Positions 9,517-18,369 of a DNA stretch of 64,000 nucleotides are shown piece after piece. The stretch is from CAWFGS01 sp963815535 (GTDB lineage Bacteria > Pseudomonadota > Alphaproteobacteria > Sphingomonadales > Sphingomonadaceae). Positions within the stretch are counted from its first letter, which is position 1. Each line of letters starts with the position of its first letter. The notes under the pieces were generated by a model. It was given only the letters and a program-made list of their open reading frames with translations. It was not told the origin of the DNA and did no database searches. Where the stretch lies: assembly GCA_963815535.1 (NCBI GenBank), contig CAWFGS010000001.1, positions 806,001 to 870,000 on the forward strand. Direction: 5' to 3'. Position numbers and translations under genes: made by a program.

Positions 9517-11836
9517 TTAATCGGGCGGCGTCACGCCGTTCGCTTCCAGGAAGCGGAAGATGCTGTTCCACATATGCGGGCTGATGCGCTCCCCGCCGAC
9601 GCTGTGCGTCTGGCCGGGATACAGCATCATGTCGAACGGCCGGTTGCCTTCCTGCAATGCGGCAATCAGTTCGGATGAGTTTTCGAACACCACATTGTCG
9701 TCCGCCATGCCGTGGATCAGCAGCAGGGGATCGGCGATCCTGGCCGCATCGGGAATGGCGCTCGCTTGTTCGTAAGCTTCCGGTACGATGCGCGGGTCGC
9801 CCATATACCGTTCGGTGTAGTGCGTATCGTACAGTTCCCACTTCGTAACCGGCGCGCCTGCAATGCCGGCGGCATACAGGCCCGGATCGGCCTGCAGCTG
9901 TTTCAGGGTCAGATACCCGCCATAGGACCAGCCGTAGGTCGCGATCTTGTCCGCATCGACGAACGGCAGGGATCGGAGATATTGCGCGCCCGCTTTCTGG
10001 TCGGTCACCTCGACGCCGCCCATCGCTTTGCGCAAAGGCTGTTCGAAGGCGACCCCGCGATTGTCGCTGCCGCGATTGTCGATCTCGAAATAGATATAAC
10101 CGCGATCGACGATCGCCTGTTCCAGCGCTCCGCCCCATGCGCGGTTCACCACCTGGACGTGCGGTCCGCCGTAATGGGCAAAGAACACAGGATATCTCTT
10201 GCCCGGCTCCATCACCGGTTTGATCATCCGCCAGTGGAGCTCCGTGCCATCCTCCGCCGCGATCGTGCCGAATTCCGGGATTGCGTGACTGGCCAGGTGC
10301 GGTGCGTAGGGATGGTCGCCTGCAACCGCATTCTCCTCGATCCAGGCCAGCCGATTGCCCTCCTGATCGGCAAGATAACTCTGCGGCGGCTGCGACGGGG
10401 ACGACCGCGAAATCAACAGCGTCTGCCCGTTTTCGTCCATCGATGCGGTGTGCGTGAAGCCCGCTTGCGTCAGCCGTTGCGGGACCAGCCCGCTGCCATC
10501 ATCGCCGCGCGCCAGATCGATGGAATAGACGTGCTGCTCCAGCACATCGTCTTCGCTGGTGGCGGTGAAGAAAATCCGCCCCGCTTCTTCGTCCATACCG
10601 ACAAGTTTGGTGACGGCCCACTGCCCTTTCGTAAGCCGGGAAGACGCGGTGAGATCGCCCTCCGCGCCGTAAAGATAGAGATGCCCGAACCCGCTTTGTT
10701 CGGACCACCACAGCAGCGATCCGTCCTTCAGAAACCGGTAATTGTCCGATAGGTTTATCCAGTATTTTCCGCGCCCGACTTTCGACGTCATCGCATCTTC
10801 TTCCTGGATCGCGATCTGCGTGCGGCCGGTTTTCGGATCGACTTTAAGAACGTCCATCCAGTCTTGCGCGCGGTTCTGACGCTGGACATACAACGCGCCG
10901 TCGGGGGACCAATCGACGCGCGCGAGGTAGAAATCGTTCGGGTTTTCAGGATCGTAGAACTGCGGCAATCGATGTGCCGTCAGATCGACCTTCACCCGGT
11001 TGCCGCCATCGGGATCCATCACGAACAGTTCGACCACCGCATTGTCGCTGCCCGCCACGGGGTAGCGTTGATCGAACACCTTCGTCCCCGTCGCGCCGAT
11101 GGCCGCGCGCGTCACGACGCCGACCGGGCTTTCGTCGGTGCGCTGGACTGCAATGCGCGTTTCGTCGGGCGACCACCAATACCCGGTCAGCCGTCCCATC
11201 TCCTCCTGCGCGACGAATTCCGCTTCGCCCCAGCGGATCAGTTCGCTTTCCTTCGGCGTGATCGGCCGTGCATCGCCGCCGGTGCGCCCGACCCACATCC
11301 GCCGATCGCGTACGAAGGACAGATAGGTGCTGTCGGGGCTGAGCTTGGGGTTAAGCTCGCTGTCGGGCGTATCGGTCAGCCGCTGCACGCTGCCGTCCAG
11401 TCCGGCCAGATACAGATCGCCGTCGAGCGGAACCAGCAGCGCCGTGCCATCGGCGGTCCAGTCATAGCTGACGATACCGGACAGATTGCCGATCCGCTGG
11501 CGCTCGCGCTGCATCTTCTCATCTTCGGACAGCGCCCGCCCGCTGCCCAGCTTTTCGCTATCGACCAGCATCGACCACGCTTGCGTCTCGCGATCATAGG
11601 CCCACAGGTCGTAACGGTCCTTGTCCCCATCGCGCCCGCGCAGCAACGTCAGATAGCGGCCATCGGGCGACAGTTTCATGCCGCGCGGCGTCGCGCCGTT
11701 CAGGCCGGGACTGGCGAAGACACGCTCGAACGTCAGATCGCCCGGCTGTTCCACCTCGCCCACGCTCATCGGCTGGTCTTGCGCGATGGCCGGTAGTGGT
11801 ACGGCGAGCAGCAATGGCTGCAAAGGCGAAACGCAT
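9517..11836 (-). CDS. S9 family prolyl oligopeptidase, dipeptidyl-peptidase IV-like (frame lesion in signal peptide)
   Basis: About 772 aa. The start at 11836 gives MRFAFAA, and one extra base near 11812 must be removed to continue as LLLAVPLPAIAQDQP, a Sec signal peptide. The N-terminal half is a beta-propeller with blades such as RGMKLSPDGRYLTLL, LNPKLSPDSTYLSFV and RVDWSPDGALYVQ. The C-terminal catalytic domain has the Ser in YGWSYGGYLTL, the Asp in HGMADDNVVF and the His in GQTHSVGGERIS. Such enzymes cut dipeptides after Pro or Ala from peptides outside the cytoplasm. It converges on the hydrolase gene, with only 3 bp between the stops. Confidence 0.9.
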
Positions 11837-11932
11837 GGCAAATCGGACCCTTCCTGTTTGATCGTCCGGGCGTAGCGTGATGGCATCAGCGAATAAAGGG
11901 CCAGCGAAAAGTGCAGGCTCGCTTCGCCCACG

Positions 11933-11967
11933 AAAAAGGGGCGCCCCGGTCATCCCGCAGCGCCCCC
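11933..11967 (-). terminator. Intrinsic terminator after rplS
   Basis: On the minus strand a stem GGGGCGC / GCGCCCC (11960-11966 with 11938-11944) is followed by five T, 25 bp after the rplS stop. It ends the ffh-rpsP-rimM-trmD-rplS unit and separates it from the S9 peptidase. Confidence 0.7.
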
Positions 11968-11991
11968 TTCCCGAATTTTGTATTCGAACGA

Positions 11992-12361
11992 TTATTTCTT
12001 GCGGCGCGTTGTCCCGGCGTTCCGCAATACGCGCACGCTTACCGGTCAGGCCGCGCAGATAATACAGCTTCGCGCGGCGCACGATACCGCGGCGCACCAC
12101 GGTCAGGCTGTCCACGGTTGGCGAATACAGCGGAAACACGCGTTCCACCCCTTCGCCGAAACTCATTTTGCGGACCGTGAAGTTGCTGCCCATGCCGCGG
12201 TTCGACCGGGCGATGCAGACACCTTCGAAATTCTGGACACGTTCGCGCGTGCCCTCGACGACTTTCACACCCACGCGAACGGTATCGCCCGCCTGAAATG
12301 CGGGGATGTCTTTCCCCAATGCGCTGATCGCTTCAGCTTCCAGTTCCTGGATCAGGTTCAT
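11992..12361 (-). CDS. rplS: 50S ribosomal protein L19 (frame lesion near the C-terminus)
   Basis: Large-subunit protein at the 30S/50S interface. It starts MNLIQELEAEAISALG and contains the family core FQAGDTVRVGVKVVEG and NRGMGSNFTVRKMS. Near 12015 one base has to be dropped so that RARIAER continues as GTTRRKK and stops at 11992, giving 122 aa, a normal L19 length; without repair the frame runs on for another 130 codons of unrelated sequence. It follows trmD, whose 3' end overlaps its start by about 29 bases, and is followed by a strong terminator. Confidence 0.9.
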
Positions 12362-13105
12362 GGCCCAATTCCTTCTTCATTCGCCGCGCGCCAGAGGCAG
12401 ACTGGACCCGAGCGTCATTGTAACGCTCCCAAAGATCCGGCCTGCGTAACCTGGTGTGATCTTCCGCCATCGACTTACGCCAGGCGGCGATCTTCGCATG
12501 ATCCCCCGATCGCAGCACTTGCGGGATCATGCGCCCTTCCCACGTTGGTGGTTTGGTATATTGAGGATATTCCAGCAGCCCTTCTTCGAAAGACTCCTCG
12601 GTACCACTCGAAGCCGCGCCCATTACGCCGGGCAGCAGGCGAATGCAAGCGTCGAGTATGGCCAGCGCCGCCGGTTCGCCGCCCGACAGCACGATATCGC
12701 CCAGCGACACCTCCTCCACATCGCGCGCCGTCGAAGATACGTTCGTCGAACCCTTCGAACCGGCCGCACAGGATGGTCACGCCCGGCCCGGCGACCAGTT
12801 CGCGAATACGCTGTCTGATCGATCGGTCTGCCGCGCGGCGTCATGGCAAGAACCGGCGCATCGGGCTGTCTCGCCCGCGCATGATCGATCGCGCCAGCCA
12901 GCACGTCGGCTTTCAACACCATCCCCGCGCCGCCGCCCGCTGGAGTATCATCGACCTTACTATGTTTATCGGTGGCAAAATCGCGGATCTGTACCGTATC
13001 GAGCGACCACTTCGCCTCCTCCAACGCCCGCCCCGCCAGCGATATGCCCAGCGGTCCGGGAAACATTTCGGGATAAAGCGTGAGAATGGTCGCGGCGAAG
13101 GTCAC
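12333..13105 (-). CDS. trmD: tRNA (guanine-N1)-methyltransferase (two frame lesions)
   Basis: Methylates G37 of tRNAs reading CUN, CCN and CGG, preventing +1 slippage on the ribosome. The start is a GTG at 13105 giving (M)TFAATILTLYPEMFPG, overlapping the vapC stop as GTGA. SPOUT/knot motifs are VDDTPAGGGAGMVLK and LSGGEPAALAILDACIRLLPGVMG. Two lesions, near 12825 (PIDQ to QRIRELVAGPG) and 12735 (ERIFD to ARDVEEVSLGD), each need one base removed; the repaired length is 256 aa, as in the family. Its normal upstream neighbour rimM is displaced by a nitrilase and a VapBC pair. Confidence 0.9.
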
Positions 13106-13476
13106 TGCGTCCAGTCTTCGATATCGAGGCCGGGAATATCGGCGAAATCGGACATATCGGCCGTCACCAGCGTCGCCCCCAAAGCGAGCGTATGCGCGCC
13201 GATCAATCGGTCGAAACTCCGGCGTTTGAAAGGCAGCGTCGCATATTGACGCGCGGCATCTGTATTGAAAGGCGAAACATTCATTTGCGACAACAACATA
13301 TCGTACCCCCGCGGCGGGTTTCCGTTCAAACCCCGTAATATTTCGGCCAGGCAAATAACCGAAGTTACCAGTTTCTCCGGGTCCGTTCGGGCCAACCGTT
13401 CGAGAACTTTCCCATCGGCGCGCTCGACTGCCAGAATGATGATGTTCGTGTCCAGCAGGTATAAAAGAGGCATCAT
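13102..13476 (-). CDS. vapC: VapC-type PIN-domain toxin ribonuclease
   Basis: 124 aa, intact. The PIN-domain acidic residues are visible: Asp9 in YLLDTNIIILAV, Glu in CLAEILRGL, and Asp residues in TLVTADMSDFADIPGL. PIN toxins are Mg-dependent RNases that usually cut tRNA or the sarcin-ricin loop of 23S rRNA. The start overlaps the antitoxin stop by 4 bases, and its own TGA overlaps the GTG of trmD. The toxin is thus physically and probably translationally coupled to an essential tRNA-modification gene. Catalytic activity is inferred from the intact acidic set. Confidence 0.88.
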   Translation of the reverse strand: MMPLLYLLDTNIIILAVERADGKVLERLARTDPEKLVTSVICLAEILRGLNGNPPRGYDMLLSQMNVSPFNTDAARQYATLPFKRRSFDRLIGAHTLALGATLVTADMSDFADIPGLDIEDWTQ

Positions 13477-13739
13477 GCGTTGGGTTCGATAGCCATTTCA
13501 GACGGGCGCGAGTGAATAATACGTTCTTCAAGCGTGAAAGGCTTCAATCCGCACCCTTGGCCGACAAAACTCATGTCCAGCCGCCGTGGTTCTTGCTTGA
13601 TCGGCGTTAAGACGAGTTGCCCGGCCTCGTTGAAATGCGGCTTCCATTGCGAACCGATTTCCAAAGCCAGTTCCGCCGGGATGCGGATGGCTGTCGAATT
13701 ACCCGATTTAAATGCTTTGGCTAATGGCTCGTCGCTCAT
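13473..13739 (-). CDS. vapB: VapB/AbrB-type antitoxin
   Basis: 88 aa. The N-terminal KAFKSGNSTAIRIPAELAL is the swapped-hairpin AbrB/SpoVT fold that binds DNA. The C-terminal part, rich in Arg, Leu and Phe (RRLDMSFVGQGCGLKPFTLEERI), is the type of flexible tail that blocks the toxin active site. The start at 13739 lies 11 bp downstream of a duplicated GTATATAC palindrome that is a likely autoregulatory operator. Antitoxin precedes toxin, and the genes overlap by 4 bases, as is usual for vapBC. Confidence 0.87.
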   Translation of the reverse strand: MSDEPLAKAFKSGNSTAIRIPAELALEIGSQWKPHFNEAGQLVLTPIKQEPRRLDMSFVGQGCGLKPFTLEERIIHSRPSEMAIEPNA

Positions 13740-13750
13740 GGGACTTACTC

Positions 13751-13775
13751 CTGTATATACGGGCTGTATATACGG
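13751..13775. promoter_or_regulatory. Putative VapBC operator: tandem CTGTATATACGG repeat
   Basis: Two identical 12-base units CTGTATATACGG, one base apart, each with the perfect palindrome GTATATAC at its centre (13-bp period). The A/T-rich core stands out against the GC-rich surroundings and lies directly in front of vapB. VapBC complexes repress their own promoters through such paired inverted repeats; binding here is inferred. Confidence 0.65.
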
Positions 13776-13791
13776 AGCGGAAGGCTGCAGG

Positions 13792-14760
13792 TCAATCGCC
13801 CCAGACCACCCCGTCCTTCGCACCGCGATCGACCGACAGTTCGAACACATCGGGCCGCGAATAATGGCCGTCCGTGTCCAGCGACGCCAGATTGCCGCCG
13901 ATTTCCGCCAGGTCCAGTTCCGCGTGCAGCGTTTCGTCGCCGTCGCCTGCCTGTGCCAGAACGCGCGCATCGGGCGCGGCGATGAAGCTGCCGCCTTTGT
14001 TTAGAGCATCGCTGGCAATCGTTTCCAGCAATTCGCGCGCCGCGCCGTTGCCGCCGACCCGTTCCAGCCCGTCGAACAGATCGGCCTTGTGCTGCACCAG
14101 CCCGGCCGCCAGCACGAAGCAGCGCCCTTCGAACGCGTAGTGCCGGGAATTGAGCGCGTATTCCTCGCGCACGGTCGGCCATGACGCGACATGCACCGTC
14201 TCGCCCAGATTGTGCATCGCGGCACGGGCCAGCGGCATCCAGTTCTCCCAGCAGATCAGATTGCCGACCCGGCCCCATTCCGCCTGATGCACCCCCACGG
14301 TGGAACCGTCGCCGCGCATCCAGATCAACCGTTCGCCATGCGTCGGCACCAGCTTGCGATGGTCGAGCGGCGGTTGGCCGGGCCGCATCAGCAGCTGGTT
14401 GTTGTAAAGGCTCTGCCGCACCCGTTCATGCGCGCCGATGGAAATGCACGCATCGTTCGCATCGCACAGCTCCTGCAGCGGCAGCAGCCGTTCGTCATTC
14501 GCGACGATCGCCTGTTCCAGCATGATCGCATGGAGCGCGCGCGTGCCCGGATGGTCCCACAACGCAGCACCGGGCGCTTCGTCCAGCCACAGGGGATAAC
14601 CGCCCAGAAACGTCTCCCCGAAAGCAACCAGCTTCGCGCCGTCCGCAATCGCGCGGGCGGCGAGATCGACCGCCTTGCCGATACCGTCGTCGATGCACAG
14701 CGGGATCGGGGCGGCCTGGACTATGGCAACGGGGAGCGTGCTGGAATGTTTTGCGGTCAT
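13792..14760 (-). CDS. Nitrilase-family carbon-nitrogen hydrolase
   Basis: 322 aa, intact. The catalytic triad is visible as Glu49 in AFGETFLGGYPLW, Lys136 in HRKLVPTHGERL and Cys170 in GNLICWENWMPLAR. The length and the CWEN environment fit true nitrilases, which hydrolyse nitriles to carboxylic acid and ammonia, better than omega-amidases or NAD synthetase domains; a cyanide-hydratase-like activity is an alternative. It starts 3 bp after the rimM stop and so is cotranscribed with the ffh-rpsP-rimM genes, an unusual place for a catabolic enzyme. About 50 bp and the operator separate it from vapB. Confidence 0.87.
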   Translation of the reverse strand: MTAKHSSTLPVAIVQAAPIPLCIDDGIGKAVDLAARAIADGAKLVAFGETFLGGYPLWLDEAPGAALWDHPGTRALHAIMLEQAIVANDERLLPLQELCDANDACISIGAHERVRQSLYNNQLLMRPGQPPLDHRKLVPTHGERLIWMRGDGSTVGVHQAEWGRVGNLICWENWMPLARAAMHNLGETVHVASWPTVREEYALNSRHYAFEGRCFVLAAGLVQHKADLFDGLERVGGNGAARELLETIASDALNKGGSFIAAPDARVLAQAGDGDETLHAELDLAEIGGNLASLDTDGHYSRPDVFELSVDRGAKDGVVWGD

Positions 14761-14763
14761 CCG

Positions 14764-15271
14764 TCAGACATCGGCGAAATCGTCCGTCACCACAAGGGTC
14801 GCCGCGTTCCAGTCCGCAACGGCCGCCGGGCTCATCGGGATCATGAACCGTTTTCCCGCCTGCCCCCCTTCGCCGGGACGTTCGATTTCGATGATGTCGG
14901 TCGCGCCGAAATTTTCGACCGCGACCACTTTGCCGATGGGTTCGCCGCTTTGCGATATCGCGGCCAGACCCAGCAGATCGGAATGGTAATATTCGCCATC
15001 GGGCAGTTCGGGCAGTTGCGAAGTGGCGATGGTCAGAACCGTGCCGCGCAACGCCTCCGCCGCGTTGCGATCGGCGATCTCGATCCAGCCGCGCGACCGC
15101 CCCGCCCTTATTGTCGTCGCGGATCGATGTCAGCGTCAGCGCGCCGTCGTTGAAGGAGCGATAGCGTTTGAGCGCCGCCACCCCTTCTCCGAACAGTTTC
15201 AGGCGCACTTCGCCCGTAACCCCGTGCGCGCCCTTAACGGCGGCCAGAGTTACGGGTTTGTCGGCAGGCAA
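14764..15271 (-). CDS. rimM: Ribosome maturation factor RimM (one frame lesion)
   Basis: Binds S19 and helps assemble the 30S head. It starts MPADKPVTLAAVKGAHGVTGEVRLKLFGEG, the typical RimM N-domain. The PRC-barrel half contains ELPDGEYYHSDLLGLAA and GKRFMIPMSPAAV. Near 15105 one extra G separates DDNKGG from RSRGWIEIADRNAAEALRG. The repaired length is 168 aa, normal for the family. It lies 3 bp downstream of rpsP in the usual order, but trmD does not follow directly: a nitrilase and vapBC intervene. Confidence 0.92.
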
Positions 15272-15274
15272 GGA

Positions 15275-15982
15275 TCAGCCTTCCGGCTTCTCGTCGGATT
15301 TCTCAGCGGTCTTCTCGCCGGCCTTGTCGTCGGCCTTGGGTGTTTCGGCCTGCTTTTCCATCTCTTCCTGACCGGCGGTCGGGCCGGGAACGGGGCCGCC
15401 TTCGTTCATTTCTTCGGCAACAGCGGCCGCATCCTGGGCGGTTGCATCCTCGGAAACGACATCGGAAACCGCATCCGCCACGGCTTCGGCGGTTTCTTCG
15501 GTCTTGACGGAACCGGTCGCAGTGTTCTCGTTGCCTTCATCCGCAGCGGCGGCGTCTTCCTTCGGCGCGTTCGCCGCTTCTTCGGCGGCAGCGGCCTTGG
15601 CGGCTTTCGCTTCTTCGTCGGCTGCTTTCTTGGCTTCTTCGGCAGCGGTGGCTTTCTCGGCCTTTTCCTCGGCGCGTTCGGTGGCCTTTTCGCCCGGCTT
15701 GCCCTTGTTCGGGTTGTTGCGTGCGGTGCGCTCGCGGACACCGGCGGCATCCAGGAAGCGGGCGACACGATCGGATGGCTGCGCGCCGACGCCCAGCCAA
15801 TAGCGCACGCGATCTTCGTCGATCTTCACGCGGTCTTCGTCGTCCTTGGCCAGCAGCGGGTTGTAGATGCCGATCTGTTCCAGATACTTACCATCGCGCG
15901 GGGAGCGATTGTCCGCCGCGACGATACGATAATAAGGACGCTTCTTCGCGCCGCCACGGGAAAGTCTGATTGCAATTGCCAT
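15275..15982 (-). CDS. rpsP: 30S ribosomal protein S16 with a long acidic/Ala-rich C-terminal tail
   Basis: The N-terminal 85 or so residues are canonical S16 (MAIAIRLSRGGAKKRPYYRIVAADNRSPRDG, then YNPLL and QPSDRV). Instead of stopping near residue 80 to 100, the protein runs to 235 aa. The extra 140 to 150 residues are Ala, Glu, Lys and Asp: first a mixed-charge coiled-coil-like stretch (EKATERAEEKAEKATAAEEA), then an acidic low-complexity part. S16 extensions occur in alphaproteobacteria, but this one is at the long end of what I know. No frame lesion is needed, so the tail is real in this sequence. It lies between ffh and rimM. Confidence 0.95.
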   Translation of the reverse strand: MAIAIRLSRGGAKKRPYYRIVAADNRSPRDGKYLEQIGIYNPLLAKDDEDRVKIDEDRVRYWLGVGAQPSDRVARFLDAAGVRERTARNNPNKGKPGEKATERAEEKAEKATAAEEAKKAADEEAKAAKAAAAEEAANAPKEDAAAADEGNENTATGSVKTEETAEAVADAVSDVVSEDATAQDAAAVAEEMNEGGPVPGPTAGQEEMEKQAETPKADDKAGEKTAEKSDEKPEG

Positions 15983-16020
15983 TGGGTATTACCTTTCGAA
16001 TTGAGATTACTGAATTTGAA

Positions 16021-17475
16021 TTATTTCTTCGGAAGTCCGGGCAGTCCGGGCGGCAATCCACCCATACCGCCTGCCGCGCCGCCGGGGCCGCCCATCGCGC
16101 CCAGCGCGCCTTCCAGCCCGCCTTTGCCGAACATCGATGCGAGACCTTTCAGTCCGCCCATCTTCTTGATCTGTTTCATCGCGCGGGACATTTCCTGATG
16201 CATCTTCAGCAGCTTGTTCACATCCTGAACCTGCGTGCCCGATCCCGCCGCCACGCGCGTCTTGCGTTTCGCGTTCAACAGCGCCGGATTGCCGCGTTCC
16301 TTCGCCGTCATGGACCCGATGATGGCATCCATATGGACCAGCACCTTGTCGTCCATGCCGCTGTTCGCGATCGCCGCCTTCGCCTTCTTCATGCCCGGCA
16401 TCATGCCCGCCAGCATCCCGATGCCGCCCATCTGGGTCATCTGTTTCAGCTGCATGCGAAGATCGTTGAGGTCGAACTGCCCCTTGGCCATGCGGGCGGC
16501 CAGCGCCTCGGCATCTTCCTCCTTGATCGTCGCGGCGGCTTTTTCCACCAACGATACGACATCGCCCATGCCCAGAATGCGGTCGGCAACCCGGCCGGGA
16601 TGGAACGCTTCCAGTGCGTCGAGCTTCTCGCCCGTGCCGGCAAACTTGATCGGCTTGCCCGTGACGGCGCGCATCGACAGCGCCGCACCGCCGCGCGCAT
16701 CGCCGTCCATCCGGGTCAGCACGACGCCGGTCAGCGGAACCTCGCCCGAAAAGTTCTGCGCGACATTGACCGCGTCCTGCCCGGTCAGCGCATCGACCAC
16801 CAACAGCACTTCGGTGGGCGTGGAAACGCCGGCAACGGCCTTCATTTCCGCCATCAACGCTTCATCGACATGCAGACGGCCGGCGGTGTCGAGCAGCAGG
16901 ACATCGCTGTTCTGCAACTTCGCCGCACCCAATGCCCGGCGCGCAATATCGACCGGTTGCTGGCCCGTAACGATCGGCAGGGTCGCGACATCGACCTGCT
17001 CGCCCAGCACTGCCAGCTGTTCCTGCGCGGCGGGACGATTGACGTCGAGCGATGCCATCATCGCTTTCTTGCCGTGCTTTTCGCGAATGAACTTGGCGAG
17101 TTTGGCGGTGGTGGTCGTTTTACCCGAACCCTGCAGGCCGACCATCATGATGACGACCGGCGGCTTCGCATCCAAAGTCAGCCCGACGGCGGCCTGACCG
17201 CCCTCTTCGTCGCCGCCCAGCGTCCGCACCAGCTCGTCATTGACGATCTTGACGACCTGTTGCCCCGGCGTGACGGATTTCAGCACCTGCGCGCCGATCG
17301 CCTTTTCGGTTACGGCATCGACGAACCGGCGCACGACCGGCAGCGCGACGTCCGCTTCCAACAGCGCGATCCGAACTTCGCGCATCGCATCGCGCACGTC
17401 CTGTTCGCGCAATGCACCGCGACCGCGCAGGCCGTCGAACACTTTGCCGAGGCGATCGGACAGGGAATTAAACAT
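16021..17475 (-). CDS. ffh: Signal recognition particle protein Ffh (SRP54)
   Basis: 484 aa, intact. The GTPase that, with SRP RNA, delivers nascent membrane proteins to FtsY. The order is the N domain (MFNSLSDRLGKVFDGLRGRG), then the G domain with P-loop VGLQGSGKTTTTAKLA and DTAGRLHVD, then the Met-rich M domain (QLKQMTQMGGIGMLAGMMPGMKKAK). The C-terminus is a Gly/Pro/Leu tail. It is followed after 38 bp by rpsP. About 250 bp upstream lie an ORF-free stretch and tRNA-Ala on the same strand. Confidence 0.97.
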   Translation of the reverse strand: MFNSLSDRLGKVFDGLRGRGALREQDVRDAMREVRIALLEADVALPVVRRFVDAVTEKAIGAQVLKSVTPGQQVVKIVNDELVRTLGGDEEGGQAAVGLTLDAKPPVVIMMVGLQGSGKTTTTAKLAKFIREKHGKKAMMASLDVNRPAAQEQLAVLGEQVDVATLPIVTGQQPVDIARRALGAAKLQNSDVLLLDTAGRLHVDEALMAEMKAVAGVSTPTEVLLVVDALTGQDAVNVAQNFSGEVPLTGVVLTRMDGDARGGAALSMRAVTGKPIKFAGTGEKLDALEAFHPGRVADRILGMGDVVSLVEKAAATIKEEDAEALAARMAKGQFDLNDLRMQLKQMTQMGGIGMLAGMMPGMKKAKAAIANSGMDDKVLVHMDAIIGSMTAKERGNPALLNAKRKTRVAAGSGTQVQDVNKLLKMHQEMSRAMKQIKKMGGLKGLASMFGKGGLEGALGAMGGPGGAAGGMGGLPPGLPGLPKK

Positions 17476-17732
17476 GCGCGCTCCTCCTCGATACCGACGC
17501 CATTCGCGCCAAAGCCAAAAACGCCGGCGGACGAAACCTCGTCAGCCAGCGCGCGATCCAAGGGGATCGGCTTTACTATAAACCTGCAACCAATATGTTT
17601 CGGATCGGTTCAGGCTGATCGCGAAAATCGTGTCTCAACGTGACCCGGCGCGCAGCGTAGCTTGGCTACGTAAGCACCGGAAGCGCGATGAGGCGCAATC
17701 TGCAGCCCAGCCTGGGCCGACCCGGAGTATAT

Positions 17733-17808
17733 TGGTGGAGCCTAGCGGGATCGAACCGCTGACCTCAACACTGCCAGTGTTGCGCTCTCCCAGCTGAGCT
17801 AAGGCCCC
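17733..17808 (-). tRNA. tRNA-Ala (anticodon GGC)
   Basis: 76 nt with encoded CCA. The acceptor stem GGGGCCU pairs with AGGCUCC, the D stem is GCUC/GAGC, the anticodon stem CAACA/UGUUG holds the loop CUGGCAG (anticodon GGC), and the T stem AGCGG/CCGCU holds UUCGAUC. It reads GCC and GCU codons. Confidence 0.95.
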
Positions 17809-17891
17809 GAAAATCAAGATGCGCCACCTATCGCCCGATCGCAAAGATGGCAAGCGGAAAGAGGATCAGCTTTCGCCCGTCAACTTTCGCA

Positions 17892-18215
17892 TCAGCTTTC
17901 GGGCGCCTCGTCGTCGCCTTTGCCCTTGCTGACGCCCAGATCGTCGTCGCCGCCCAGATCGATGTCGTTGTCCGGCGAATCCTCTTCGTCGTCGACATCG
18001 TCCAGCTCGTCATCGGCCAGATCGCTGTCGGCCTTGGCATCCTTCTTCTTCTCGTTCTCTTCGAACGGGATCGGCTGCTTGGTCTTGAGCACGGGCTCCG
18101 GGCTCCATTCCTCGCCGCATTCGATGCAGGTGACGGGATCTTCCTTGCCCAGATCGTAGAACCGCGTGCCGCATTTCGGGCAGCTGCGTTTGGTGCCCCA
18201 TTCTGGCTTGACCAT
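17892..18215 (-). CDS. TIGR02300-family (FYDLN) zinc-ribbon acidic protein
   Basis: 107 aa. The first half is a zinc ribbon with two CxxC knuckles, CPKCGTRFYDLG and CIECGEEW, and the FYDL core that names the family. The second half is extremely acidic (DDELDDVDDEEDSPDND and onward), ending in a short Lys/Gly patch. The family is restricted to alphaproteobacteria and has no known function. It lies divergent from aroA with about 150 bp between the starts, a common arrangement in this group. The start is the ATG at 18215 (MVKPEWGTKR). Confidence 0.88.
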   Translation of the reverse strand: MVKPEWGTKRSCPKCGTRFYDLGKEDPVTCIECGEEWSPEPVLKTKQPIPFEENEKKKDAKADSDLADDELDDVDDEEDSPDNDIDLGGDDDLGVSKGKGDDEAPES

Positions 18216-18369
18216 GATATTTCCTTGCCTGCTGCCGGCGCGGGTTGCGCGCGGGCGGTAAAGTGTCGTTGTTGCGATATGGGATCGGGCGGCGCAATAA
18301 AAAGGCCGACGGTCCACCGATGCGGGCGCGCCTTGCCATAGGGTATTGCCGGTGTCAAAGCGGCGCGCG

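Noticed and set aside
13792..14760. Nitrilase as part of a cyanide or aromatic nitrile degradation cluster
   Set aside because: No nitrile hydratase, amidase or transport genes are nearby; neighbours are ribosomal.
17640..17732. Palindromic GCGTAGCTTGGCTACG region beside tRNA-Ala as an attachment site or mobile-element end
   Set aside because: No integrase, no duplicated tRNA 3' end and no second copy in the window; only one short inverted repeat is seen.
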